Source of the DNA: Paeniglutamicibacter antarcticus_C
Lineage (GTDB): Bacteria > Actinomycetota > Actinomycetes > Actinomycetales > Micrococcaceae
Assembly: GCF_039544305.1 (NCBI RefSeq)
Contig: NZ_BAABLK010000093.1
Span: 1-64,000 of the forward strand
DNA: 64,000 nt
Direction of reading: 5' to 3'
The notes beneath the pieces are model-generated. The model was not told the origin of the DNA. It ran no database searches and saw nothing but the letters and a program-made list of their open reading frames with translations. The position numbers were made by a program, and so were the translations under genes. Numbering within the stretch: the first letter of the stretch is position 1; each line of letters starts with the position of its first letter. This document shows, piece after piece, positions 16,838 to 25,920 of this stretch.

Positions 16838-17368
16838 GCGGCAGTCCCTTTCTGCTGATGGAATGATCCGCGGAAGGGACCGCAAGGGGCCGGGTTCCAA
16901 CGTGGGGCAAAGCGTAAACTCCGCTGCGCCCGGTTTTAGGGATCAAGTGGGGGTCAGTGAACAATTGTACGCGGACACTCCCCCAAAACCCGGTTCCTGG
17001 CCATGTGATGCACAAGACGATTTCAGAAGTGGCGCCAGACACAAATTGACCCCGAGGCTTCGGTCCGTCCCTTCCGGCCGGCAAGCGGCGGAAGGGTGTT
17101 ATCTAATGCCTACGGGGTCAATTTGCTCTTTCAGACCGGAGTCCCGGCTAGCCGGATCGAAGGATCAGACATTCACACCAGCCTACCGCCCAGTTTTTCA
17201 CTGTCAACCGTTTCCGGACCACCGGCTTAATGAATTACTGCAGGTCAACCAATGGATCATGATGCCACGCAGATGGATAAGAATTAATCCTAACAAATGG
17301 CAATATCCGCGTCGATCCTCTAGGTTTGCCCGGGAACGACTCAATTTCACGGCGAAAAACGTGTTCGG
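16838..17368. other. Intergenic region with an inverted repeat
   Basis: The region holds no recognisable gene. It contains the 13-bp inverted repeat described at 17042-17125. The sequence from about 17180 to 17340 is richer in A and T than its neighbours. It separates the ppm1 start from the end of the amidohydrolase gene. Confidence 0.4.
17042..17125. repeat. 13-bp inverted repeat enclosing 58 bp
   Basis: CAAATTGACCCCG at 17042-17054 is repeated exactly in inverse orientation at 17113-17125. The 58-bp interval contains a second imperfect hairpin (TCCCTTCCGGCC / GGCGGAAGGG region). It could be a long imperfect stem-loop, a small non-autonomous element, or a remnant of insertion-sequence ends. 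No transposase is present. Confidence 0.5.
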
Positions 17369-18988
17369 TCAGGCTTTGCCCATCGAATCAAAAAGTACAT
17401 TTCCGGCGCGAACAGTTCGTAGGCAACTGGGCAGATCATCCTCCAGGACCGGCAACATGGGCGTGCCGGCGCGAGCGTCAGTACTCCAGGAGGACACCCT
17501 GAGATCCGGGGTTTGCACCGAAAGCTCTGCTGCATCCCAGATGGCAAAGGTGGCCTCTGCGCCGTTGACCAGCTGGCCGGCCATCGGGTTCGCAGATCCC
17601 AGTGCGCGGAATCCGGAGCGGGTGTGCGCCATGAAAGCAGCACGGGCCGAGATTCGTGCCCGGGGATCACTAAGCTCAAGGCATGCCTTGACAGTGGCCC
17701 ACGGATTCACCGGAGTAACGGGGGCATCGGAACCGATCACCACCGGAACACCGGAAGCAAGGAACTGGCCCACCCCGTTCATGGCACCTGCCCTCGTCTT
17801 GCCCAGACGTTGCTGGTAAAGCCCGTCCCCGCGGCCCCAAGCAGCGTCGAAGCCTGGTTGCATGGAGGCAGTCATGGCGAAGTTCAGCATTTTTTCACGC
17901 GCTGCTTCATCGACCATCTCCACGTGCTCCAGACGGTGCCTTCCCGCTTGGACCTTCGCGAGACCAACGGATTCGACCGCCTTTGAGAAACCTTCCAGGG
18001 CGAGATCGAGGCCAGCGTCGCCGATAACATGGAAGGAGGCCGGGATTCCTGCCAATGAACAGGCGGCAACATGGGCGCTGACCTGTTCAACGTCAAGGTA
18101 TGAAGCACCTCGTTGACCTGCTGCATCGGTGTAGTCCGTACGCAGGAGCGCGGTGCGTGAACCGATGGAACCATCGATGTTCAAGTCTCCGCCCAAGCCC
18201 ACCATTGCGGCCGAGTTGAAAGACGACAGCAGCGAACTGGCCTCTTCCCGGGTGCTGACCAATTCGCCCCAATAGGCGAATACCTCCGGGCTCATGGCCT
18301 TGGCTGCTTCGCCTCGACCAAGGATACCTTCCAGGTCTTTACGGCCACCAATGTGTTCGGCTGCCATTTCAACCACCGTGCCGTGGCCGGTTGATGCCAT
18401 GTGCGCCAAAGCGAGTTCGCGGTTCTTGGCATTGGTGTCAGGGTCATAGACGAAGACGGCGTCACGGACGCGTTCGTGGGCATTGCCGCGAACCAAGGAT
18501 CCGGTGTATTCCGGACCCTCGAGCAAGCCGATGCGGTGGGCCAGTCCCGGGCTAAGCAGGGCAGAATGCAGGTCGATCCGCGCCAGGTAGACCTCGCGGT
18601 CCGGTGCTGCTTTTTGAAGTTGTTCTGCAGTGGGTAGCTGGCCGGATGCGAACCGTGTTTCGTCCCATCCTGCCCCGATGAGGATCCCGGTGGTGTCGGC
18701 GGCTGCCGCTGCCACCAAGGACAGAAGCTCTTCCACGCTGCGAGCCCCGCCTAAGTCCAGGCCGTTGAGCTTGGAGCCCAGTGAGCTTAGGTGAACGTGG
18801 GAATCCACAAAAGCGGGAGTTACCAAGGCCCCTTGCAGATCGATCTCAGCCATGCGCGCATCAAGCAACGATCCTGCGGCAGATTCGGAGCCTATCCACG
18901 CAACGGTTCCGCCTTCAACAAGCATTGCCGTCGCAAAAGGGTCGGCCGGTGAATAAATGGAACCATTGCGGTACAGCTCAAGGGACAT
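17369..18988 (-). CDS. YtcJ-like amidohydrolase family protein
   Basis: A 539-residue metal-dependent hydrolase of the amidohydrolase superfamily, YtcJ type. The N-terminal HVH metal motif is in VDSHVHLSS, the HRLEHVE block supplies a further metal-binding His, and the GSDAPVTPVNP block holds the catalytic Asp. The flanking beta-sandwich is formed by the N- and C-terminal ends, as usual. Substrates of YtcJ proteins are mostly unknown (formamides and N-acyl or cyclic amides in characterised cases), so none is proposed. It lies 87 bp downstream of the helicase gene on the same strand and may be its last co-transcribed neighbour. Confidence 0.85.
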   Translation of the reverse strand: MSLELYRNGSIYSPADPFATAMLVEGGTVAWIGSESAAGSLLDARMAEIDLQGALVTPAFVDSHVHLSSLGSKLNGLDLGGARSVEELLSLVAAAAADTTGILIGAGWDETRFASGQLPTAEQLQKAAPDREVYLARIDLHSALLSPGLAHRIGLLEGPEYTGSLVRGNAHERVRDAVFVYDPDTNAKNRELALAHMASTGHGTVVEMAAEHIGGRKDLEGILGRGEAAKAMSPEVFAYWGELVSTREEASSLLSSFNSAAMVGLGGDLNIDGSIGSRTALLRTDYTDAAGQRGASYLDVEQVSAHVAACSLAGIPASFHVIGDAGLDLALEGFSKAVESVGLAKVQAGRHRLEHVEMVDEAAREKMLNFAMTASMQPGFDAAWGRGDGLYQQRLGKTRAGAMNGVGQFLASGVPVVIGSDAPVTPVNPWATVKACLELSDPRARISARAAFMAHTRSGFRALGSANPMAGQLVNGAEATFAIWDAAELSVQTPDLRVSSWSTDARAGTPMLPVLEDDLPSCLRTVRAGNVLFDSMGKA

Positions 18989-19075
18989 GTCTTACCTTTG
19001 CTTTGGGATGTACGCCTGTGCTCTTGAACGTACTTCGATCATTCTGTTGATGGGCATGCACGGCGGCAGGCCCTC

Positions 19076-21877
19076 TCAGTCAAGGACGTTGGAATATGCG
19101 ACAACACCGCGACGGACACGCTGCACCGCTTGGTTGCAGCTGCGGGCCAGTCCCGAATCCAGGTCGGGGATCTTGGCGAGTTGGTCAAGCACGTCTATGA
19201 CCTGTTTGGCCCAGCGGACAAAGTCACCGGCGGCAAGGTCGGTGCCGCGCAGGCACTCGCGTAGGTCAGACTCGCGGGCCCACTTGTAGATCGGCCAGAT
19301 GAGCCCGGAATCCGGGGCCAGTGTTTCGGGAAGACTGGCATGAGCCTCCGCATCGGACAACGAAGACCAAAGCTTGACGGCCGTTTCCCAAGCCATCTGG
19401 ATCTTCGCGGTGGGCATGCGTGGGTCCGGGCCGTGGTCTTCGCGACGTGCCTGGAAGACCAGGGCAGAGATGAACCCGGCGAGCTCCTCGGCGGTCATCT
19501 TGTTCATGGCCCCGGTTTCCATGACCAAGGAAGTCAGCAGGTCGCGTTCACCGTAGATCCGACGAAGCCGTTGGCCCGCCGCCGTGATCTGCACCTGAGC
19601 CGCATCTTCGGCGGCAGGCAGCAGGTAGTTAAAATCCTCAAGCACCCTTGCGACCCGGTCGAAGGTCTTGGAGATGGTATTGGTGCGCCCACTGATCTGC
19701 GAACGAAGCTTGTTGGTGTCGCGTAACAGTTTCGCGTGGCGCTCACTCCAGCGTGCATGGTCTTCGCGCTCCGGGCAGCCATGGCACGGGTGGGCCTTCA
19801 AGACCCCACGCAACGCGGTGATGCGTTCTTCTTGCTCGTCGCTGCCGGTGAAGTCGTAGGCGGGAGCGGATTCGCGCGGAGGGCGTGACTCGGTCAATGC
19901 GTTGCGCAGGGAAGCTGCGAGGTCCTTGCGTTCCTTGGGGCTTCGTCCGGTGAATCCCTTAGGAATCCGGATCTGCGAGATCACTTGGACAGGCCCATTG
20001 AGGTCCTGGACCCCGATGCGCCGGATATGCTTGTCCTCGGTCAGCACGGTGGGACGCGGATCGTGCCACGCACTGTCCAGTTCAGTCACTACGCACCGTC
20101 CCAGACGGCGGGTTCCGGTGACTTCGATGATGTCACCGCGCTGCAACGTTTCCAGTGAATCCGCGGCAGCGGCTCGCCTAAGACGCGAGATGGTTTTCGC
20201 TGCTTCCTTTTCCGCGCTCGATAATTCGGCGCGCAGCTTTGCATATCCCTCGAAGTCACCTAGATGGCACGTCATCGATTTGGCGTAGCCAGCCAGTGAC
20301 TCCTCGCGCGATCGGACCTGTTTGGCCATGCCGACCACCGATCGGTCTGCCTGGAACTGCGCAAAGGACGTTTCCAGGACGCCGCGTGCCCGTTCCCGGC
20401 CGAATTGCGAAGTCAGGTTCAGCGACATGTTGTAGGTGGGCCGGAAGCTGGAGTTCAGCGGGTAGGTCCGCTTGGAGGCCAGCCCGGCGACCGCCGCAGG
20501 GTCAGTATCCTGCTGCCACAGCACGACTGCATGGCCCTCGACGTCAATTCCCCGGCGGCCGGCACGACCGGTGAGTTGGGTGTACTCCCCCGCCGTAATC
20601 GAGACATGGGACTCGCCGTTGAACTTCTCCAGCTTTTCCAGGACGACCGAACGGGCGGGCATGTTCACACCCAGCGCCAGGGTCTCGGTGGCAAATACGG
20701 TTTTGACCAAGCCACGGACGAAGAGCTCTTCGACGACTTCCTTAAATATCGGAAGGAGCCCGGCATGGTGGGCGGCAAAGCCGCGCATCAGCCCCTCGCG
20801 CCATGGCCAGAAGCCCAAGACATCGAGGTCGCCCGAAGGCAAGGTGTGGGCGACAAGATCGATGGCTTGTTCGATTTCGGTGGCTTCGTTCGTGGTGGTC
20901 AGGGCGAGGCCCGAACGCACGCACTGTGCCACTGCGGCATCGCATCCCTTGCGCGAGAAAATAAAGACCAAAGAGGGCAGCAGGCCTGCATGGTCCAGGG
21001 CCATGATCATGTCAGGTCGCGAGACCCTAGTGCTGAGTTGCTCGCGGTCCACCTCCCAGCCTTTGCCGCCGCGGCGGCCCCGGCCACGAGGCCCGCGTGA
21101 ACCCGACCCTCCAGCGGAGCGGTGCACCAACTTGGTAAGTTCAGGGTTGACCTCGGCCATTTTTTCGGGGGCGCCCGCGACTTCGTCGAAGGAGACGTCC
21201 TCGGCAAAGAGGTCCAGCAACCTGCCGCCGACCATCACGTGCTGGTAAAGCGGGATGGGTCGGTGTTCGGAAACGATGATACGGGTATCCCCGCGCACGG
21301 TGTCGAGCCAGCCACCGAATTCCTCTGCGTTGGACACAGTTGCCGAAAGCGAGATCACTTGGACGTCTTCGCGCAGGTGGATAATGACTTCTTCCCACAC
21401 CGCGCCGCGGAACTTGTCGGCGAGGTAATGGACCTCGTCCATGACGACGTATCCAAGTGAATCAAGCGTGTCCGAGTCGGCGTAGAGCATGTTTCGCAAG
21501 ACCTCGGTGGTCATCACAACGATTTCGGCTTCACCGTTGATCGTCAGGTCCCCGGTGAGCAGACCCACGCGCTCCGGACCGTAGATGGCGACCAGGTCGC
21601 TATATTTTTGGTTGCTCAGCGCCTTGATCGGCGTCGTGTAGAAAGCTTTCCGTCCGGTGCTCAGCGCCTGGAATATCGCAAACTCACCGACAACCGTTTT
21701 GCCTGCTCCAGTCGGCGCGGCCACCAGGACCCCGGAACCGGAGGCTACGGCGAGGCATGCCTCTTCTTGAAACGGATCTAGGTCGAAGTTGAGGCTGTCA
21801 CGGAATTCGGCCAAACCGGTTCCGTTCCCCCTGACTTTTTCCTTGGCTGCGGAGTATCGCTTGGCCGGCGTGCTCAC
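19076..21877 (-). CDS. helY: DEAD/DEAH-box RNA helicase, Ski2/HelY type
   Basis: Superfamily 2 helicase resembling mycobacterial HelY and eukaryotic Ski2/Mtr4. Walker A is in APTGAGKT, the DEVH box is in VMDEVHYLAD, motif III is SLSATV, and motif VI is QLTGRAGRRG. A long C-terminal helical arch-like region follows. A CHGCPEREDH cysteine segment, found in this family, is also present. The start is GTG 21877 (VSTPAKRY) with AAAGGGG 7 nt upstream. The longest frame begins at 21940 and abuts tatC. Length is 933 residues, against about 906 for M. tuberculosis HelY. The tatA-tatC-helY order is conserved in actinobacteria. It probably acts on structured RNA. Confidence 0.92.
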   Translation of the reverse strand: MSTPAKRYSAAKEKVRGNGTGLAEFRDSLNFDLDPFQEEACLAVASGSGVLVAAPTGAGKTVVGEFAIFQALSTGRKAFYTTPIKALSNQKYSDLVAIYGPERVGLLTGDLTINGEAEIVVMTTEVLRNMLYADSDTLDSLGYVVMDEVHYLADKFRGAVWEEVIIHLREDVQVISLSATVSNAEEFGGWLDTVRGDTRIIVSEHRPIPLYQHVMVGGRLLDLFAEDVSFDEVAGAPEKMAEVNPELTKLVHRSAGGSGSRGPRGRGRRGGKGWEVDREQLSTRVSRPDMIMALDHAGLLPSLVFIFSRKGCDAAVAQCVRSGLALTTTNEATEIEQAIDLVAHTLPSGDLDVLGFWPWREGLMRGFAAHHAGLLPIFKEVVEELFVRGLVKTVFATETLALGVNMPARSVVLEKLEKFNGESHVSITAGEYTQLTGRAGRRGIDVEGHAVVLWQQDTDPAAVAGLASKRTYPLNSSFRPTYNMSLNLTSQFGRERARGVLETSFAQFQADRSVVGMAKQVRSREESLAGYAKSMTCHLGDFEGYAKLRAELSSAEKEAAKTISRLRRAAAADSLETLQRGDIIEVTGTRRLGRCVVTELDSAWHDPRPTVLTEDKHIRRIGVQDLNGPVQVISQIRIPKGFTGRSPKERKDLAASLRNALTESRPPRESAPAYDFTGSDEQEERITALRGVLKAHPCHGCPEREDHARWSERHAKLLRDTNKLRSQISGRTNTISKTFDRVARVLEDFNYLLPAAEDAAQVQITAAGQRLRRIYGERDLLTSLVMETGAMNKMTAEELAGFISALVFQARREDHGPDPRMPTAKIQMAWETAVKLWSSLSDAEAHASLPETLAPDSGLIWPIYKWARESDLRECLRGTDLAAGDFVRWAKQVIDVLDQLAKIPDLDSGLARSCNQAVQRVRRGVVAYSNVLD

Positions 21878-21940
21878 GCTAGGACCCCTTTCAAGACTGT
21901 TGCAGGGACGATCGGATTCATTATGCGGATACGGTCGCAC

Positions 21941-22777
21941 CTATGTAAGGTCCGGCGACTGGGGGATGGTGGATCTCTCGCCGGCGGTGGCGGCATTTTC
22001 CGCCTCTTGCTGCTTGTGCTTCTTTTCGCGTTTGCGGTCGTTCAGGTAACAAATAAGTGTGGCCGTTGCGAAGGTCACAAATAACGGGCCGGCCAGTGCA
22101 AACATCGTCACCGCGTCGCCCCCGGGTGCGGCCATGGCCGCCACCAAGGCAATGAGGAATACGGTGATCCTCCAGTGCCGCAGGATCATCTTGGCCTTCA
22201 GCACCCCAACCATATTCAGGCCGACCATTAGCACCGGTGCCAACATGGCAAGGCCAAAGGCGATCAACAGGCGGAACACGAAAGGCAGGTACGTGTCGGT
22301 CGTCAGCCAGGAGACGGCGTTTGCAGGCGTCAGGGAAATGAAGAACTTCAGTGCGTGCGGAAGCACCCAGTACGCCATGCCGACACCCAGGATGAACAAT
22401 GGTGCGGCTGCCGCGGCAAAGGCGATGGCTGTGTTTCTTTCCTTCTTCTTCAATCCTGGAACGATGAACGCCCACAACTGGTAGATCCAGATCGGGGAGG
22501 AAAACACCAGACCCAAGAGAAGCGAGGTCTTGAGCATGATGTCAAAGGGTGCCATCACGGAACTGAAGTTGACTTCGCCACCGAATTCGCGAACCGGAGC
22601 AATGATCAGTTCAAGAACATCGTCGTAAAGGAAGAAGCCGCCGACGGTCGCCAGCACCAAGGCAATTAGCGAAATGAAGATGCGGTTCCTGGCCTCGACC
22701 AGATGCTCTTTCAGGGCCATGCGGCCCTCGGCATTCTTCTTCCGCCCCTTTTTCGGGGCTGTTTCTTGATCGCTCAC
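21941..22777 (-). CDS. tatC: Sec-independent protein translocase TatC
   Basis: Core receptor of the twin-arginine translocation system, which binds RR signal peptides and exports folded proteins. The 278-residue product has six membrane helices. The conserved N-terminal LVEARNRIFIS (LxELRxR type) and the P-rich block with FIVPGLKKKERN precede the third helix. It begins 6 bp after tatA, so the two are coupled. No tatB is seen here; actinobacterial TatB is usually encoded elsewhere. Confidence 0.95.
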   Translation of the reverse strand: MSDQETAPKKGRKKNAEGRMALKEHLVEARNRIFISLIALVLATVGGFFLYDDVLELIIAPVREFGGEVNFSSVMAPFDIMLKTSLLLGLVFSSPIWIYQLWAFIVPGLKKKERNTAIAFAAAAAPLFILGVGMAYWVLPHALKFFISLTPANAVSWLTTDTYLPFVFRLLIAFGLAMLAPVLMVGLNMVGVLKAKMILRHWRITVFLIALVAAMAAPGGDAVTMFALAGPLFVTFATATLICYLNDRKREKKHKQQEAENAATAGERSTIPQSPDLT

Positions 22778-22783
22778 GAAATA

Positions 22784-23008
22784 TTATGCGTTGTTCTCAC
22801 GACGGTCGGGATCAACGATCTTGCCCTCAACGGTTTCCTCGCCTGCCTCGGGAGCCTTCTCGTCGTCCTTCATCTGGCGGACCTCGGACTTGAAGATCCG
22901 TAGCGACTGGCCGACGGATCGAGCCAAACCTGGCAGCTTCGGGGCGCCAAACAACAGGAGGGCCAAAACGATGATAATGGCCAAATGCCATCCTTGAAGT
23001 CCCATCAT
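22784..23008 (-). CDS. tatA: Sec-independent protein translocase TatA
   Basis: Small pore-forming Tat component of 74 residues. The N-terminal membrane helix (GWHLAIIIVLALLLFGAPKLP, with the FGxxKLP hinge) is followed by the amphipathic helix (LARSVGQSLRIFKSEVRQM) and a charged tail. It starts MMGLQGW; ATG at 23008 or the next Met could be used. It is located between the small membrane protein gene and tatC. Confidence 0.95.
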   Translation of the reverse strand: MMGLQGWHLAIIIVLALLLFGAPKLPGLARSVGQSLRIFKSEVRQMKDDEKAPEAGEETVEGKIVDPDRRENNA

Positions 23009-23042
23009 GGGGAACCTACCTTTCGATCAGTTTAAGTCTACG

Positions 23043-23402
23043 TCAGAACAACTCGAGGTCGGCCACTCGCTGTGGTTGTCCTCGCCTGATTTTGCGGGCG
23101 ATGCGGCCGGCGCGTCGGTCAGCTGACCGGTTCGCCTTGCCGAGCTCGTATATCTCACGTGCCGTCGCAGGGTCCTGGAACAAGGCAGCAACCCCCGAAG
23201 GCGTCCGATCAGCCACTTCGGGGTAGTGGCGTGGTTCCACTTCGGCGTCCATCGCGGTTCCCGTCTTTTCCATCGCTTCGCCCACGTCGTTGGCAACGGC
23301 CATGAATCCGCGGAAAAGCCTGATCCCGGCCAGAACGAGGAAAAGCAATGTTGCCAGTGCCAGCACCGTCCAAAGCAGGACCCAAAACCACCAAGGCAAC
23401 AT
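23043..23402 (-). CDS. Small conserved membrane protein in the paf-tat locus
   Basis: A 119-residue protein with one strong N-terminal membrane helix (MLPWWFWVLLWTVLALATLL) and a cytoplasmic-like part with an acidic middle and a basic C-terminal stretch (ADRRAGRIARKIRRG). I recall similar uncharacterised proteins at this place in Arthrobacter-type genomes but know no function. It starts 2 bp after the pafBC stop and ends 34 bp before tatA. A link to PafBC or Tat is only suggested by position. Confidence 0.72.
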   Translation of the reverse strand: MLPWWFWVLLWTVLALATLLFLVLAGIRLFRGFMAVANDVGEAMEKTGTAMDAEVEPRHYPEVADRTPSGVAALFQDPATAREIYELGKANRSADRRAGRIARKIRRGQPQRVADLELF

Positions 23403-23404
23403 TT

Positions 23405-25360
23405 TTATTTCACTTCCAGAGAGGTAACTGCGGCACGTAGCCAGGTCTCGACCTCGGCACGCAGCGGGTCGGGCCCGATGATGCGCAAGTCCCCACCATG
23501 ATAAGCGACCATGCCGGGAATGGTCTGTGTGCCCTGCATCCTGATCTCGGCGATATTCTCCCCGGCCGCGGTGGCCCAGTTCCCAGGTGCGTACTCGTCG
23601 ATAAGGGTTGCTAGGCGCGGGGCAAAGCCCAGCACCACCAGTTTGTCCTCCGGGCCGGGAGTGAAGAAGATGTCATCTTGGTCCTCGTGGCGCTTCGCAT
23701 CAAGGATGAAGCGTTCCCCGGGGACCGTCGCGAACTGGATCCTGTCCACGCGGAAGCTCCGGATCTGCTCGTTGGGTACCGAAAAAGCACGAAGGTACTG
23801 CCGCCCTGAGTCCTCCAACAGCCTGATGGGTTCAACCAGGCGCGTGGACACCGAATCGCTGGACAGGCTGTAGTAGCTCAGCTCGACAACCTCGCGCTGC
23901 CGTATGGCTCGCACCAGGGTTGCGTACACCTCACTGTCTTCGGTGGAGCGCAAGGCAATGGACAAGACGGATTCCAGGCCTTCGAAGCCCACGGCGGCAC
24001 TTTTCAGCTTCGCATGGGCGGAATCTACCGCAACGGCGTGCTCGAAGTCCGGAAGACCGCGCAGCGAGGCAAGGCCGGCAAGCATCGTCGCGGCCTCCGG
24101 GAGGCTGAGCCGGATCGGCGCATTGAGCGCTTCGGCGTTGTTGATGCTGACGATTCCGGTTTCCCACTCCACGTCGATCAGTTCATCGGGCAATCCATTG
24201 GGCACCCCGCACATCATGATCGTTTGCAGGTGGGTCAGCAGCTGTTTCTCGGTAAGTGCAAAATGGGCCGCCGTTTGACCGACGGTGGGTGAGCCGTGGC
24301 TGGCGACATAGGCAATGATGTCCAGGTTTCGGGCAACAGCCTCGGTGGAAGGCGGGCGACCTAGGTTGCGTCGCTTGCTCAGCTTGTACCTGGGAATCAC
24401 CTTGCTCTGTGTTTCCAGTGCCCTTTCGAGCATATGGCGAACGGCGTTGGCCAGTGCCAGTGGTTCGAGCACCCGGGCGTTCGCACCGAGTTTGGCGATG
24501 TCCGCTGCCAGTCCCATCAGATCGTGGAAGGGCAGGCTCATCAGATCGTGGGTTAGGCCAGGGGTGATGGTCGTTGCCCGGGAGCGCAGTGCCCAACCTG
24601 TGTCCTTGGCGACCGAAACCCGTGCGGTGTCCACGAGGACGTCCGGATCCAGGTGGCCAAGGGTCTCGGCCATGGAGAATCCAGCGGGACGCGAGTGGTG
24701 CACGGTGCCGGTGCCGATGTCGCTGAGGATGCGGGTGAGCCGGAACATCCGCATCTCCTGGCGGTCCTGGTCCAGGCCCACCAAATACCAGTTCCCGAAG
24801 CGTGAACCGATCCCCCAGGCTTCAACGGTTCGCTCGCTCGCTCGTCCCTGGACATCGAAGTAATCGAAGGAGATGGTCTGCTGGGCCCAGACCGCCTCGA
24901 GGCAGGCAGCAAACGCCGGTCCGGCGGCGTGCAGGCGCGGGACGTACTCGGTGAACCGCACGCCGTGGCCGTCGTCTTCAATCCCCGCTGAAAGCCGGCC
25001 GTTGGCACGTGAGGCAAAGGACTCCAGATCGGTGTCTTTCCACAGCTGCGCGGCCAGGCCCAGCACGGCGGCTTCCTCGGTGGTGAAGCTGACCTCCGGC
25101 AACCTGTAGCTTTCGGGTGTGACCAGGTATCGCTCACCGGAACCGGTGCCCAGGGTCTTGACGGGGATGCCCATCTCACGCAGGTCCTTCTTGTCCCTGT
25201 CAAACTTCCTGTCGAAGGCGGCATCGTTGAGGTCTTGGTAGTCGTCAACGATCTTGCGCAGCTCTCGTTTGGAATACCCGTAAGGTGTGTTAATCAACGC
25301 ATAGGTGAGACTGACGAGTTTCTCGGCGCGCGAAGGACCGCCGGTGATATTTTGAGACAC
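23405..25360 (-). CDS. pafBC: PafBC fused WYL-domain transcriptional regulator
   Basis: PafB and PafC, separate genes in mycobacteria, form a single 651-residue protein here. Two copies of the unit are visible. The first has a winged HTH (about residues 10-70, RAEKLVSLTYALINTPYGYS) and a WYL domain (SFDYFDVQGR through RMFRLTRI). The second HTH (residues ~330-390, NLDIIAYVASHGSPTVGQTA) is followed by a second WYL domain (ELSYYSLSSDS through IRSFRVDRI). In mycobacteria PafBC activates the LexA-independent DNA damage response, and Arthrobacter-type genomes are known to carry the fused form. Start GTG 25360. A TAGCCT -10-like box ends 7 nt before it, suggesting a leaderless transcript. A terminator separates it from the upstream FKBP gene. 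Confidence 0.92.
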   Translation of the reverse strand: MSQNITGGPSRAEKLVSLTYALINTPYGYSKRELRKIVDDYQDLNDAAFDRKFDRDKKDLREMGIPVKTLGTGSGERYLVTPESYRLPEVSFTTEEAAVLGLAAQLWKDTDLESFASRANGRLSAGIEDDGHGVRFTEYVPRLHAAGPAFAACLEAVWAQQTISFDYFDVQGRASERTVEAWGIGSRFGNWYLVGLDQDRQEMRMFRLTRILSDIGTGTVHHSRPAGFSMAETLGHLDPDVLVDTARVSVAKDTGWALRSRATTITPGLTHDLMSLPFHDLMGLAADIAKLGANARVLEPLALANAVRHMLERALETQSKVIPRYKLSKRRNLGRPPSTEAVARNLDIIAYVASHGSPTVGQTAAHFALTEKQLLTHLQTIMMCGVPNGLPDELIDVEWETGIVSINNAEALNAPIRLSLPEAATMLAGLASLRGLPDFEHAVAVDSAHAKLKSAAVGFEGLESVLSIALRSTEDSEVYATLVRAIRQREVVELSYYSLSSDSVSTRLVEPIRLLEDSGRQYLRAFSVPNEQIRSFRVDRIQFATVPGERFILDAKRHEDQDDIFFTPGPEDKLVVLGFAPRLATLIDEYAPGNWATAAGENIAEIRMQGTQTIPGMVAYHGGDLRIIGPDPLRAEVETWLRAAVTSLEVK

Positions 25361-25418
25361 GTTGGCTAGGCTACCTCTTGGTGCGCAGGCGGCGCCACTG
25401 CAACGCCGTGTTAACGGA

Positions 25419-25464
25419 CCTTGGCCGTGTTTTCCCGGTTCAACAAGGGAAAACACGGCCAAGG
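25419..25464 (-). terminator. Hairpin terminator between the FKBP gene and pafBC
   Basis: A perfect 18-bp inverted repeat (25419-25436 and 25447-25464) with a 10-nt loop lies 22 bp after the FKBP stop codon and upstream of pafBC. It probably ends the transcript of the proteasome-FKBP genes and leaves pafBC under its own promoter. Confidence 0.72.
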
Positions 25465-25486
25465 CACTGGATGGTGGTGGTAGTGC

Positions 25487-25882
25487 CTAGCGCACGTCCA
25501 CCAAGTCCACCACGAAGATCAATGCTTCGTTCGGTCCGATTGCCCCGGCTGCACCGCGGGAACCATAGGCCAGTTCCGACGGGATTTCCATGCGTCGGCG
25601 GCCACCGACCTTCATCCCGATCAGGCCCTGGTCCCAGCCCTGGATGACCTGGCCGACACCGGCGCGGAAGTCCAGCGGGGTGCCGCGGTTCCAGGAGGCA
25701 TCAAACTCTTCACCGGTGGACCACGCCACACCCACGTAGTGGGCCGAGACGGTCGAGCCGACAACAACCTCGGCGCCGTCGCCAACGACGATGTCTTCGA
25801 GCTTGAGCTCGATCGGGGCTTCGGTGCCCGGGAAATCAATCTCGGGCTTCGTACGGTCGTAATCACGCTGTCCAAAAGACAT
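25487..25882 (-). CDS. Cytoplasmic FKBP-type peptidyl-prolyl isomerase
   Basis: A single-domain FKBP of 131 residues without a signal peptide. Active-site residues of the fold are visible in VSAHYVGV, FDASWNRGTPLDF, GQVIQGWDQGL, RRMEIPSELAYG and ALIFVVDLV. It accelerates proline isomerisation during folding. It lies 38 bp downstream of the lipoprotein FKBP gene in the same direction. FKBP genes next to pafA are a regular feature of Micrococcaceae proteasome loci. Confidence 0.92.
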   Translation of the reverse strand: MSFGQRDYDRTKPEIDFPGTEAPIELKLEDIVVGDGAEVVVGSTVSAHYVGVAWSTGEEFDASWNRGTPLDFRAGVGQVIQGWDQGLIGMKVGGRRRMEIPSELAYGSRGAAGAIGPNEALIFVVDLVDVR

Positions 25883-25920
25883 GGTGGAATCCTTTCGGTT
25901 GTTTGCTAGAAGCGTCCTAG

